Shown here: positions 28,241-41,825 of the stretch, one piece after another
How the letters are laid out: each line of letters starts with the position of its first letter
How positions within the stretch are numbered: the first letter of the stretch is position 1
Assembly: GCA_949130485.1 (NCBI GenBank)
Contig: OX422196.1
Span: 5,980,814-6,044,813 of the forward strand
From: Agelas oroides
Lineage: Eukaryota > Porifera > Demospongiae > Agelasida > Agelasidae
Reading direction: 5' to 3'
Length of the DNA: 64,000 nt
Made by a program: the position numbers and the translations under genes
Notes under the pieces: generated by a model
Told to the model about the DNA's origin: nothing
The model's database searches: none
What the model saw: the letters and a program-made list of their open reading frames with translations, nothing else

Positions 28241-31200
28241 GCCAAGTAGAGTCATGGTAGAGTGTAGTAGATTCAATTGGAGCCATGGTAGAATGTAGTA
28301 GAGCCATGTAGTGTGAAGTAGAGCCACGGTATACAATGGAGTAGAGCCATGGTAGAGTGTCGTAGAGTCAAGTAGAGCCAAGTAGAGCCATGGTAGAATG
28401 TAGTAGAGGCATACAGAGTCAAGTAGAGCTATGGTACAATGTAGTAGAGTCACATAGAGTCACGTGGAGCCATGGTAGAATGTAGTAGAGCCAAGTTAAA
28501 GTGCAGTACAGTCAAGGGGAGTCATGTAGAGCCATGGTTGATTGTAGTAGAGTCAAGTAGAGCCAAGTAGAGCCATGGTAGAGTGTAGAAGTGCCAAGTA
28601 GAGCCAAGTAGAGCAATGGTAGAGTGTAGGAGAGTCAAGTAGTGTGAAGCAGAGCCATGGTAGAATTTAGTACAATCATGTCATGTCAAGTAGAGCCATG
28701 GTACAATGGAGGAGAGCGATGGTAGAGTGTAGTAGAGCCAAGTAGAGCCATGGTAGAATGTAGTAGAGTCATGTAGTGTGGAGTAGAGTGATGATATACA
28801 ATGGTGTAGAGCCATGGTAGAGAGGAGTAGAGTCAAGTAGAGCCAACTAGAGCCATGGTAGAGTGAAGTAGAGTCAAGTAGAGTCATGTGGATCCATGGT
28901 AGGATGTAGTAGAGTCAAGGTAGAGTGTAGTAGAGACAAGTACAGCCAGGTCTAGCAATGATATAGCGTAGTAGAGTCAAGTAGAGCCATGGTAGAATGT
29001 AGTAGAGTCTTGTAGTGTCAGGTAGAGCCATGGTACAATGGAGTAGAGCCATGGTAGAGTGTGGTAGAGTCAAGTAGAGCCAAGTATATAGCCACGGTAG
29101 GATGTAGTAGAGTTATGTAGAGCCAAGTAGAGCCATGGTAGAATGTAGTAGAGCCTGGTAGAGCCATGGTAGAATACAGTAGAGTCAAGTAGAGTCACGT
29201 GGAGCCATGGTGGAATGTAGTAGAGCCAAGGTCGAGTGTAGTACAGTCAAGTAGAGTCAAGTAGAGCCATGGCAGAATGTAGTAGAGTCAAGTAGAGTCA
29301 TGGTAGAATGTAGTAGAGGCATACAGAGTCAAGTAGAGCTATGGTAGAAAGTAGTAGAGCAAGGCTGAGCCATGGTAGAGTGTAGTAGAGTCAAGTAGAA
29401 TCACGTGGATCCATGGTATGATGTAGAAGAGCCAAGGTAGAGTGTAGTAGAGACAAGTAGAGCCAGGTCTAGCAATGAAATAGTGTAGTAGAATCAAGTA
29501 GAGCCAAGTAGAGTCATCGTAGAGTGTAGTAGAGTCAGGTAGAGCCATGGTAGAATGTAGTAGAGTTATGTAGTGTCAAGTAGAGCCATGGTACAATGGT
29601 GTAGAGCCATGGTAGAGTGTAGTAGAGTCAAGTAGAGCCATGGTAGAGTGTGGTAGAGTCAAGTAGAGCCAAGTAGAGTCATGGTAGAGGGTAGTAGATT
29701 CAATTGGAGCCATGGTAGAATGTAGTAGAGCCATGTAGTGTGAAGTAGAGCCATGGTATACAATGGAGTAGAGCCATGGTAGAGTGTAGTAGAGTCAAGT
29801 AGAGTCAAGTAGAGCCACGGTAGCATGTAGTAGAGTCATGTAGAGTCACGTAGAGCCATGGTAGAATGTAGTAGAGCAAGGTAGAACCATGGTAGAGTGT
29901 AGTAGAGTCAAGTAGAATCACGTGGATCCATGGTAGGATGTAGTAGAGCGATGGTAGAATGCAGTAGAATTATGTAGTGTCAAGTAGAGTCATGGTACAA
30001 TGGAGTAGAGCCATGATAGAGTGTAGTACAGTCAAGTACAGCCAAGTAGAGTCACAGTAGAGTGTGGTAGAGTCAAGTAGAGCCAAGTAGAGTCATGGTA
30101 GAGTGTAGTAGAGCCTAGTAGAGCCAAGTAGAGCAATGGTAGAGTGTAGGAGAGGCATACAGAGTGAAGTAGAGCTATGGTAGAATGTAGTAGAGTAACG
30201 TAGAGTCACGTGGAGCCATGGTAGAATGTAGTAGAGCCAAGGTAGAGTGTAGTACAGACAAGGAGAGTCATGTAGAGCCATGGTTGGTTGTAGTAGAGTC
30301 AAGTAGAGCCAAGTAGAGCCATGGTAGAGTGTAGTAGGGCCAAGTAAAGCCAAGTAGAGCAATGGTAGAGTGTAGGAGAGTCAAGTAGAGTGAAGAAGAG
30401 CCATGGTAGAATTTAGTAGAACCATGTCGTGTCAAGTAGAGGCATGGTACAATGGAGTAGAGCCATGGTAGAGTATAGTAGAGCCAAGTAGAGCCATGGT
30501 AGAATGTAGTAGAGTCATGTAGTGTGGAGTAGAGCCATGATATACAATGGTGTAGAGCCAGGGTAGAGAGGAGTAGAGTCAAGTAGAGCCAACTAGATCC
30601 ATGGTAGAGTGTAGTAGAGTCAAGTAGAGTCACGTGTATCCATGGTAGGATGTAGTAGAGCCAAGGTAGAGTGTAGTAGACAAGTGGACCAAGGACTAGC
30701 AATGGTATAGTGTAGTGGAGTCAAGTTGATACTAGTTGAGCCATCGTAGAGTGTAGTAGAGTCAAGTAGAGCCATGGTAGAATGTACTAGAGTCATGTAG
30801 TGTGAAGTAGAGCCATGATATACAATGGAGTAGAGCCATGGTAGAGTGTAGTAGAGTCAAGTAGAGTTAAGTAGCGGCATGGTAGAATGTAGTAGAGTCA
30901 AGTAGAGTCAAGGAGAGCCCTGGTAGAATGTAGTAGAGGAATACAGAGTCAAGTAGAGCTATGGTAGAGTGTAGTAGAGTCAAGTAGAGTCACGTGGAGT
31001 CATGGTATAATGTAGTAGAGACATAGTAGAGTGTAGTTCAGTCAAGTAGAGCCAAGTAGAGGCAAGGTAGAATGTAGTAGAGTCAAGTAGAGTCAAGTAG
31101 AGCCATGGTATAATGTAGTAGAATCATATAGAGTTATGTAGAGCAATGGCAGAGTGTTGTGGAGCCATGGTAGAATGTAGTAGAGTCAAGTAGAGCCAGG

Positions 31201-34200
31201 TAGAGCAATGGTATAGCGTAGTAGAGTCAAGTAGAGAAAAGTAGGGTCATGGTAGAGAGTAATAGACTCAATTGGAGCAATGGTAGAATGTAGTAGAGCC
31301 ATGTAGTGTGAAGTAGAGCCATGGTATACAATGCAGTAGAGCCATGGTAGAGTGTAGTAGAGTGAAGTAGAGTCAAGTAGAGCAATGGTAGAGTGTAGTA
31401 GACTCAAGTAGAGCCAAGTAGAGCCATGGTAGCATGTAGTAGAGTCATGTAGAGCCAAGTAGAGCCATGGTAGAATGTAGTAGAGCCAGGTAGAGCCATG
31501 GTAGAGTGTTGTAGAGTCAAGGAGAGTCACGTGGAGCCATGGTAGGATGTAGTAGAGCCAAGTAGAGCCATCATAGAGTGTAGTAGAGTCAAGTAGAGCC
31601 ATGGTAGAATGTAGTAGAGTCATGTAGTGTCAAGTAGAGCTATGGTACAATGGAGTAGAGCCATGGTAGAGTGTAGTAGAGTCAAGTAGAGCCAAGTAGA
31701 TCCATGGTAGAGTGTAGTAGAGCCAAGTAGAGCCAAGTAGAGCAATGGTAGAGTGTAGGAGAGTCAAGTAGAGTCAAGAAGATCCAGGGTAGAATTTAGT
31801 AGAATCATGTAGTGTCAAGTAGAGCCATGGTACAATGGAGTAGAGCCATGGTAGAGTGTAGTAGAGCCAGGTAGAGCCATGGTAGAATGCAGTAGAGTGA
31901 AGTAGAGTCACGGGGAGTCATGGTAGAATGTAGTAGAGGCAAGGCAGAGTGTAGTACAGTCAAGTAGAGTCAAGTAGAGCCATCGTAGAGTGTAGTAGAG
32001 TCAAGTAGAGCCATGGTAGAATGTAGTAGAGTCATATAGAGCCAAGTAGAGCGATGGTAGACTGTAGTAGAGTCAAGTAGAGTTAAGTAGAGCCATGGTA
32101 GAATGCAGTAGAGTCATATAGAGCCAAGTAGAGCCATGGTAGAGTGTAGTAGAGCCAAGTAGAGCAATGGTAGAGTGTAGGAGAGTCAAGTAGAGTCAAG
32201 AAGTGCCACTGTAGAATTCAGTAGAATCATGAAGTGTCAAGTAGAACCATGGTACAATGGAGTAGAGCCGTGGTAGAGTGTAGTAGAGTCAAGTAGAGCC
32301 AAGTTGAGCCATGGTAGAGTGTCGTAGAGTCAAGTAGAGCCATGGTAGAATGCAGTAGAGTCATGTAGTGTGAATAGAGACATGACATACAATAGAGTAG
32401 AGCCATGGTAGAGTGTAGTAGAGTCAAGTAGAGCCAAGAAGACCCAAGATAGAGTGTAGTGGACTCAAGTAGAGCCAAGTAGAGCCATGGTAGAGTTTAG
32501 TAGAGTCGAGTAGAGTCAAGTAGAGCCATGGTAGAATGTAGTAGAGTCAAGTAGAGTCACGTTTAGCCATGGTAGGATGTAGTAGAGCCAAGTAGAGCCA
32601 TCGTAGAGTGCAGTAGAGTCAAGTAGAGCCATGGTAGAGTGTAGTAGAGTCAAATAGAGCCAAGTAGAGCCAAAGTAGCATGTAGTAGAGTCATGTAGAG
32701 CCAAGTAGAGCCATGGTAGAATGTAGTAGAGTGAGGTATAGCCATGGTAGAATGCAGTAGAGTCAAGTAGAGTCACGTGGAGCCATGGTAGAATGTAGTA
32801 GAGCCAAGGTAGAGTGTAGTACAGTCAAGTAGAGTCAAGTATAGAGCCATGGTAGAATGTAGTAGAGGCATACAGAGCCAAGCACAGCTATGGTAGAATC
32901 CAGTAGAGTCAAGTACAGTCACGTGGAGCGATGGTAGAATGTAGTAGAGACATGGTAGAGTGTAGTAGAGTCAAGTAGAGCCAAGTAGTGCCATGGTAGA
33001 GTGTAGTAGAGTCAAGTAGAGCCAAGTAGAGCCATGGTAGAGTGTAGTAGAGTCAAGCAGAGCCAAGTTGAGCCATCGTACAGTGTAGTGGACTCAAGTA
33101 GAGCCACGTAGAGCCATGTTAGACTGTAGTAGATTCAAGTAGAGTCAAGTAGAGCCATGGCAGAATGTAGTAGAATCATGTAGAGTCAAGTAGAGCCATG
33201 GTAGAATGTAGTAGAGCAAGGTAGAGCCATGGTAGAGTGTAATAGAGTCAAGTAGAGTCACGTGGATCCATGGTAGAATGTAGTAGAGACATGGTAGAGT
33301 GTAGAAGAGTCAAGTAGAGCCAAGTAGTGCCAAGGTAGAGTGTAGTAGAGTCAAGTAGAGCAAAGTAGAGCCATGGTAGAGTGTAGTAGAGTCAAGCAGA
33401 GCCAAGTTGAGCCATCGTAGAGTGTAGTGGACTCAAGTAGAGCCACGTAGAGCCATGATAGAGTGTAGTAGAGTCAAGTAGAGTCAAGTAGAGCCATGGC
33501 AGAATGTAGTAGAATCATGTAGAGTCAAGTAGAGCCATGGTAGAATGTAGTAGAGCAAGGTAGAGCCATGGTAGAGTGTAGTAGAGCCAAGTAGAGTCAC
33601 GTGGATCCATGGTAGGATGTAGTAGAGCCAAGGTAGAGTGTAGTACAGACAAGTACAGCCAGGTCTATCAATGATATAGTGTAGTAGAGTCAAGTAGAGT
33701 CAAGTAGAGCCATCGTGCAGTGTAGTAGAGTCAAATAGAGCCATGGTAGAATGTAGTAGAGTCAAGTAGTGTCAAGGAGAGCCATGCTACAATGGAGTAG
33801 AGCCATGGTAGAGTGTAGTAGAGTCAAGTAGAGCAAAGTAGAGCCACGGTAGAGTGTGGTAGAGTCAAGTAGAGCCAAGTTGAGTCATGGTAGAGTGTAG
33901 TAGATTCAATTGGAGCCATGGTAGAATGTAGTAGATCCATGTAGTGTGAAGTAGAGCCATGGGATACATTGGAGTAGAGCCATGGTATAGTGTATAGTAG
34001 AGTCAAGTAGAGCCAAGTAGAGCAATGGTAGAGTGTAGTAGAGTCAAGTAGAGCCAAGTAGAGCCATGGTAGCATGTAGTAGAGTCATGTAGAGCCAAGT
34101 AGAGCCATGGTAGAATGCAGTAGAGTCAAGTAGAGTCATGTGGAGCCATGGTAGAATGTAGTAGAGTCAAGTAGAGTCAAGTAGAGCCATGGTACAATGT

Positions 34201-37200
34201 AGTAGAGTCATGTAGAGTCAAGTAGAGCCATGGTAGAATGTAGTAGAGCCAGGTAGAGCCATGGTAGAGTGTAGTAGAGTCAAGTAGAGTCACGTGGATC
34301 GATGGTAGGATGTGGTAGAGCGAAGGTAGAGTGTAGTAGAGACAAGTACAGGCATGTCTAGCAATGATATAGTGTAGTAGAGTCAAGTAGAGCCAAGAAG
34401 AGCCATCGTAGAGAGTAGTAGAGTCAAGTAGAGCCATGGTAGAATGTAGGAGAGTGAAGTAGAGCCAAGTAGAGCCACGGTAGCATGTAGTGGAGTCATA
34501 TAGAGCCAAGTAGAGTCACGTGGAGCCATGGTAGAATGTGGTAGAGACATGGTAGAGTGTAGTAGAGTCAAGTAGAGACAAGTAGAGCCATGGTAGAATG
34601 TAGCAAAGTCATATAGAGTCAAGTAGAGCCATGGTAGAATGTACTATAGAGCCAGGCAGATCCATGGTAGAGTGTAGTAGAGTCTAGTAGAGTCACGTGG
34701 ATCCATGGTAGGATGTAGTAGAGACAAGGTAGAGTGTAGTAGACAAGTAGAGCCAGGACTAGCAATGGTATAGTGTAGTAGAGTCAAGTAGAGCCATGGT
34801 AGAATGTTGTAGAGTCATGTAGTGTCAGGTAGAGCCATGGTAGAATGGAGTAGAGCCATGGTAGAGTGTAGTAGAGTCAAGTAGAGCCAAGTAGAGCCAT
34901 CATAGAGAGTAGTAGAGTCAAGTAGAGCCATGGTAGAATGTAGTAGAGTCATGTAGTGTCAAGTAGAGCCATGTACAATGGAGTAGAGCCATGGTAGAGT
35001 GTAGTAGAGTCAAGTAGAGCCAAGTAGAGCCACGGTAGCGTGTGGTGGAGTCATGTAGAGCCAAGTAGAGTCACGTGGAGCCATGGTAGAATGAAGTAGA
35101 GACATGGTAGAGTGTAGTAGAGCCAAGTAGAGTCAAGTAGAGCCATGGTAGAATGTAGTAAAGTCATGTAGAGTCAAGTAGAGCCATGGTAGAATGTAGT
35201 AGAGCCAGGTAGAGCCATGGTAGAGTGTAGTAGAGTCAAGTAGAGTCACGTGGATCCATGGTAGGATGTGGTAGAGTCATGTAGAGTCAAGTAGAGCCAT
35301 GGTAGAATGTAGTATAGCCAGGTAGATCCATGGAAGAGTGTAGTAGAGTCAAGTAGAGTCACGTGGATCCATGGTAGGATGTAGTAGATCCAAGGTAGAG
35401 TGTAGTAGATAAGTAGACCAAGGACTAGCAATGGTATAGTGTAGTAGAGTCAAGTAGATCCAAGTTGAGCCATGGTAGAGTGTAGTAGAGTCAAGTAGAG
35501 CCATGGTAGAATGTAGTAGAGTCATGTAGTGTGAAGTAGAGCCATGATATACAATGGAGTAGAGCCATGGTAGAGTGTAGTAGAGTCAAGAAGAGCCAAG
35601 TAGAGCCAAAGTAGAGTTTAGTGGTCTCAAGTAGAGCCATGGTAGAGTGTAGTAGAGTCAAGTAGAGTTAAGTAGAGCGATGGTAGAATGTAGTAGAGTC
35701 ATATAGAGCCAAGTAGAGCCATGGTAGAGTGTAGTATAGCCAAGTAGAGCAATGGTAGAGTGTAGTAGAGTCAAGTAGAGCCAAGTATAGAGCCACAGTA
35801 GCATGTAGTAGAGTCATGTAGAGCCAAGTAGAGCCATGATAGAATGTAGTAGAGTGAGGTATAGCAACGGTAGAGTGTAGTAGAGACAAGTAGAGCCAAG
35901 TAGATCCATGGTAGAGTGTAGTAGAGCCAAGTAGAGTCAAGTAGAGCAAGGGTAGAGTGTAGGAGAGTCAAGTAGAGTCAAGAAGATCCAGGGTAGAATT
36001 TAGTAGAATGATGTAGTGTCAAGTATATAGAGCCACGGTACAATGGAGTAGAGCCATGGTAGAGTGTAGTAGAGCCAGGTAGAGCCATGGTAGAATGCAG
36101 TAGAGTGAAGTAGAGTCACGTGGAGTCATGGCAGAATGTAGTAGAGGCAAGGTAGAGTGTACTACAGTCAAGTAGAGTCAAGTAGTGCAATGGTAGCATG
36201 TAGTAGAGTCATGTAGAGCCAAGTAGAGCCATGGTAGAATGTAGTAGAGCCAGGTAGAGCCATGGTAGAGTGTAGTAGAGTCAAGTAGAGTCACGTGGAG
36301 CCATGGTAGGATGTAGTAGCGCCAAGTAGAGCCATCGTAGAATGCAGTAGAGTCAAGTAGAGCCATGGTACAATGGAGTAGAGCCATGGTAGAGTGTAGT
36401 AGAGACAAGTAGAGCCAAGTAGAGCCACAGTAGCATGTAGTAGAGTCATGTAGAGTCAAGTAGAGCCATGGTAGAATGTAGTAGAGCCAGGTAGAGCCAT
36501 GGTAGAGTGTAGTAGAGTAAAGTACAGCCATGGTAGAATGTAGTAGAGTCATGTAGTGTGAAGAAGAGCCATGGTATACAAAGGAGTAGAGCCATGGTAG
36601 AGTGTAGTAAAGTAAAGTAGAGCCAAGTAGAGCCACGGTAGCATGTAGTAGAGTCATGTAGAGTCAAGTAGAGCCATGGTAGAATGTAGTATAGCCAGGT
36701 AGATCCATGGCAGAGTGTAGTAGAGTCAAGTAGAGTCACGTGGATCCATGGTAGGATGTAGTAGATCCAAGGTAGAGTGTAGTAGACAAGTAGACCAAGG
36801 ACTAGCAATGGTATAGTGTAGTAGAGTCAAGTAGAGTTAAGTAGACCAATGGTAGAATGTAGGAGAGTCATATAGAGCCAAGTAGAGCCATGGTAGAGTG
36901 TAGTATAGCCAAGTAGAGCAATGGTAGAGTGTAGTAGAGTCAAGTAGAGCCAAGTAGAGCCACAGTAGCATGTAGTATAGTCATGTAGAGCCAAGTAGAG
37001 CCATGATAGAATGTAGTAGAGTGAGGTATAGCAACGGTAGAGTGTAGTAGAGACAAGTAGAGCCAAGTAGATCCATGGTAGAGTGTAGTAGAGCCAAGTA
37101 GAGTCAAGTAGAGCAAGGGTAGAGTGTAGGAGAGTCAAGTAGAGTCAAGAAGATCCAGGGTAGAATTTAGTAGAATGATGTAGTGTCAAGTATATAGAGC

Positions 37201-37663
37201 CACGGTACAATGGAGTAGAGCCATGGTAGAGTGTAGTAGAGCCAGGTAGAGCCATGGTAGAATGCAGTAGAGTGAAGTAGAGTCACGTGGAGTCATGGCA
37301 GAATGTAGTAGAGGCAAGGTAGAGTGTACTACAGTCAAGTAGAGTCAAGTAGTGCCATGGTAGCATGTAGTAGAGTCATGTAGAGCCAAGTAGAGCCATG
37401 GTAGAATGTAGTAGAGCCAGGTAGAGCCATGGTAGAGTGTAGTAGAGTCAAGTAGAGTCACGTGGAGCCATGGTAGGATGTAGTATAGTGCCAAGTAGAG
37501 CCATCGTAGAGTGCACTAGAGTCAAGTAGAGCCATGGTACAATGGAGTAGAGCCATGGTAGAGTGTAGTAGAGACAAGTAGAGCCAAGTAGAGCCACAGT
37601 AGCATGTAGTAGAGTCATGTAGAGCCAAGTAGAGCCATGGTAGAGTGTAGTAGAGCCAAGTAG

Positions 37664-39770
37664 AGCAATGGTAGGGTGTAGGAGAGTCAAGTAGAGTCAA
37701 GAAGAGTCATTGTAGAATTCAGTACAATCATGAAGTGTCAAGTAGAGCCATAGTACAATGGAGTAGAGCCATGGTAGAGTGTAGTAGAGTCAAGCAGAGC
37801 CAAGTTAAGCCATCGTAGAGTGTAGTGGACTCAAGTAGAGCCACGTAGAGCCATGGTAGAGTGTAGTAGAGTCAAGTAGAGTCAAGTAGAGCCATGGCAG
37901 AATGTAGTAGAATCATGTAGAGTCAAGTAGAGCCATGGTAGAATGTAGTATAGCAAGGTAGAGCCATGGTAGAGTGTAGTAGAGTCAAGTAGAGTCACGT
38001 GGATCCATGATAGGATGTAGTAGAGCCAAGGTAGAGTGAAGTAGAGACAAGTACAGCCAGGTCTAGCAATGATATAGTGTAGTAGAGTCAAGTAGAGTCA
38101 AGTAGAGCCATCGTGCAGTGTAGTAGAGTCAAGTAGAGCCACGGTAGAACGTAGTAGAGTCATGTAGTGTCAGGTAGAGTCATGGTACAATGGAGTAGAG
38201 CCATGGTAGAGTTACGTAGAGTCAAGTAGAGCAAAGTAGAGCCACGGTAGAGTGTGGTAGAGTCAAGTAGAGCCAAGTTGAGTCATGGTAGAGTGTAGTA
38301 GATTCAATTGGAGCCATGGTAGAATGTAGTAGATCCATGTAGTGTGAAGTTGAGCCATGTTATACATTGGAGTAGAGCCATGGTATAGTGTATAGTAGAG
38401 TCAAGTAGAGCCAAGTAGAGCAATGGTAGAGTGTAGTAGACTCAAGTAGAGCCAAGTAGAGCCATGGTAGCATGTAGTAGAGTCATGTAGAGACAAGTAG
38501 AGCCATGGTGGAATGTAGTAGAGCCAGATAGAGCCATGGTAGAATGCAGTAGAGTCAAGTAGAGTCACGTGGAGCCATGGTAGAATGTAGTAGAGCCAAG
38601 GTAGGGTGTAGCACAGTCAAATAGAGTCAAGTAGAGCCATGGCAGAATGTAGTAGAGTCAAGTAGAGTCAAGTAGAGCCATGGTAGAATGTAGTAGAGGC
38701 ATACAGAGTCAAGTACAGCTATGGTAGACTCCAGTAGAGTCAAGTAGAGTCACGTGGAGCCATGGTAGAATGTAGTAGAGACATGGTAGAGTGTAGTAGA
38801 GTCAAGTAGAGCCAAGTAGAGCCATGGTAGAGTGTAGTAGAGTCAAGTAGAGCAATGGTAGGGTGTAGGAGAGTCAAGTAGAGTCAAGAAGAGCCATGGT
38901 AGAATTCAGTACAATCATGAAGTGTCAAGTAGAGCCATAGTACAATGGAGTAGAGCCATGATAGAGTGTAGTAGAGTCAAGCAGAGCCAAGTTAAGCCAT
39001 CGTAGAGTGTAGTGGACTCAAGTAGAGCCACGTAGAGCCATGGTAGAGTGTAGTAGAGTCAAGTAGAGTCAAGTAGAGCCATGGCAGAATGTAGTAGAAT
39101 CATGTAGAGTCAAGTAGAGCCATGGTAGAATGTAGTATAGCAAGGTAGAGCCATGGTAGAGTGTAGTAGAGTCAAGTAGAGTCACGTGGATCCATGATAC
39201 GATGTAGTAGAGCCAAGGTAGAGTGAAGTAGAGACAAGTACAGCCAGGTCTAGCAATGATATAGTGTAGTAGAGTCAAGTAGAGTCAAGTAGAGCCATCG
39301 TGCAGTGTAGTAGAGTCAAGTAGAGCCACGGTAGAACGTAGTAGAGGCATGTAGTGTCAGGTAAAGTCATGGTACAATGGAGTAGAGCCATGGTAGAGTG
39401 TAGTAGAGTCAAGTAGAGCAAAGTAGAGCCACGGTAGAGTGTGGTAGAGTCAAGTAGAGCCAAGTTGAGTCATGGTAGAGTGTAGTAGATTCAATTGGAG
39501 CCATGGTTGAATGTAGTAGATCCATGTAGTGTGAAGTTGAGCCATGTTATACATTGGAGTAGAGCCATGGTATAGTGTATAGTAGAGTCAAGTAGAGCCA
39601 AGTAGAGCAATGGTAGAGTGTAGTAGACTCAAGTAGAGCCAAGTAGAGCCATGGTAGCATGTAGTAGAGTGATGTAGAGACAAGTAGAGCCATGGTGGAA
39701 TGTAGTAGAGCCAGATAGAGCCATGGTAGAATGCAGTAGAGTCAAGTAGAGTCATGTGGAGACATGGTAG
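37664..39770 (-). repeat. 1,187 bp tandem duplication in the satellite
   Basis: AGCAATGGTAGGGTG occurs at 37,664 and 38,851, and the sequence following each keeps the 1,187 bp spacing for more than 900 bp, up to about 39,760. There the second copy reads GTCATGTGG where the first has GTCACGTGG and the two then diverge. Shared rare variants include GAATTCAGTACAATC and GCCATGTTATACATTGG. Scattered single-base differences separate the copies. Confidence 0.8.
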
Positions 39771-41825
39771 AATGTAGTAGAGTCAAGTAGAGCCATGGTA
39801 TAATGTAGTAGAGTCATGTAGAGTCAAGTAGAGCCATGGTATAATGTAGTATAGAGCCAGGTAGAGCCATGGTAGAGTGTAGTAGAGTCAAGTAGAGTCA
39901 CGTGGATCCATGGTAGGATGTGGTAGAGCGAAGGTAGAGTGTAGTAGAGACAAGTACAGCCAGATCTAGCAATGATATAGTGTAGTAGAGTCAAGTAGAG
40001 CCAAGAAGAGCCATCGTATAGAGTGTAGTAGAGTCAAGTAGAGCCAAGTTGAGGCATGGTAGCATGTAGTAGAGTCATGTAGAGGCAAGTAGAGCCATGG
40101 TAGAATGTAGTAGAGTGAGGTATAGCAACGGTAGAGTGTAGTAGAGACAAGTAGAGCCAAGTAGATCCATGGTAGAGTGTAGTAGAGCCAAGTAGAGTCA
40201 AGTAGAGCAAGGGTAGAGTGTAGGAGAGTCAAGTAGAGTCAAGAAGATCCAGGGTAGAATTTAGTAGAATGATGTAGTGTCAAGTATATAGAGCCACGGT
40301 ACAATGGAGTAGAGCCATGCATGGTAGAGTGTAGTAGAGCCAGGTAGAGCCATGGTAGAATGCAGTAGAGTGAAGTAGAGTCAGTGGAGTCATGGCAGAA
40401 TGTAGTAGAGGCAAGATAGAGTGTACTACAGTCAAGTAGAGTCAAGTACTGCCATGGTAGCATGTAGTAGAGTCATGTAGAGCCAAGTAGAGCCATGGTA
40501 GAATGTAGTAGAGCCAGGTAGAGCCATGGTAGAGTGTAGTAGAGTCAAGTAGAGTCACGTGGAGCCATGGTAGGATGTAGTAGCGCCAAGTAGAGCCATC
40601 GTAGAGTACAGTAGAGTCAAGTAGAGCCATGGTACAAAGGAGTAGAGCCATGGTAGAGTGTAGTAGAGACAAGTAGAGCCAAGTAGAGCCACAGTAGCAT
40701 GTAGTAGAGTCATGTAGAGCCAAGTAGAGCCATGGTAGAATGTAGTAGAGTGAGGTATAGCCATGGTAGAATGCAGTAGAGTCAAGTAGAATCACGTGGA
40801 GCCATGGTAGAATGTAGTAGAGCCAAGGTAGGGTGTAGCACAGTCAAATAGAGTCAAGTAGAGCCATGTCAGAATGTAGTAGAGCCATGGTAGAATGTAG
40901 TAGAGTCAAGTAGAGTCAAGTAGAGCCATGGTAGAATGTAGTAGAGGCATACAGAGTCAAGTACAGCTATGGTAGAATCCAGTAGAGTCAAGTAGAGTCA
41001 CGTGGAGCCATGGTAGAATGTAGTAGAGTGAGGTATAGCCACGGTAGAGTGTAGTAGAGACAAGTAGAGCCAAGTAGATCCATGGTAGAGTGTAGTAGAG
41101 CCAAGTAGAGTCAAGTAGAGCAAGGGTAGAGTGGAGGAGAGTCAAGTAGAGTCAAGAAGATCCAGGGTAGAATTTAGTAGAATGATGTAGTGTCAAGTAT
41201 ATAGAGCCACGGTACAATGGAGTAGAGCCATGGTAGAGTATAGTAGAGCCAGGTAGAACCATGGTAGAATGCAGTAGAGTGAAGTAGAGTCACGTGGAGT
41301 CATGGCAGAATGTAGTAGAGGCAAGGTAGAGTGTACTACAGTCAAGTAGAGTCAAGTAGTGCCATGGTAGCATGTAGTAGAGTCATGTAGAGCCAAGTAG
41401 AGCCATGGTAGAATGTAGTAGAGTCAGGTAGAGCGATGGTAGAGTGTAGTAGAGTCAAGTAGAGTCACGTGGAGCCATGGTAGGATGTAGTAGCGCCAAG
41501 TAGAGCCATCGTAGAGTGCAGTAGAGTCAAGTAGAGCCATGGTACAATGGGGTAGAGCCATGGTAGAGTGTAGTAGAGACAAGTACAGCCAAGTAGAGCC
41601 ACAGTAGCATGTAGTAGAGTCATGTAGAGCCAAGTAGAGCCATGGTAGAATGTAGTAGAGTGAGGTATAGCTATGGTAGAATGCAGTAGTGTCAAGTAGA
41701 GTCACGTGGAGCCATGGTAGAATGTAGTGGAGCCAAGGTAGGGTGTAGCACAGTCAAATAGAGTCAAGTAGAGCCATGGCAGAATGTAGTAGAGTCAAGT
41801 AGAGTCAAGTAGAGCCATGGTAGAA

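Noticed and set aside
27910-28453. Frames spanning the run of N
   Set aside because: The middle is unknown sequence, so the frames are artefacts.
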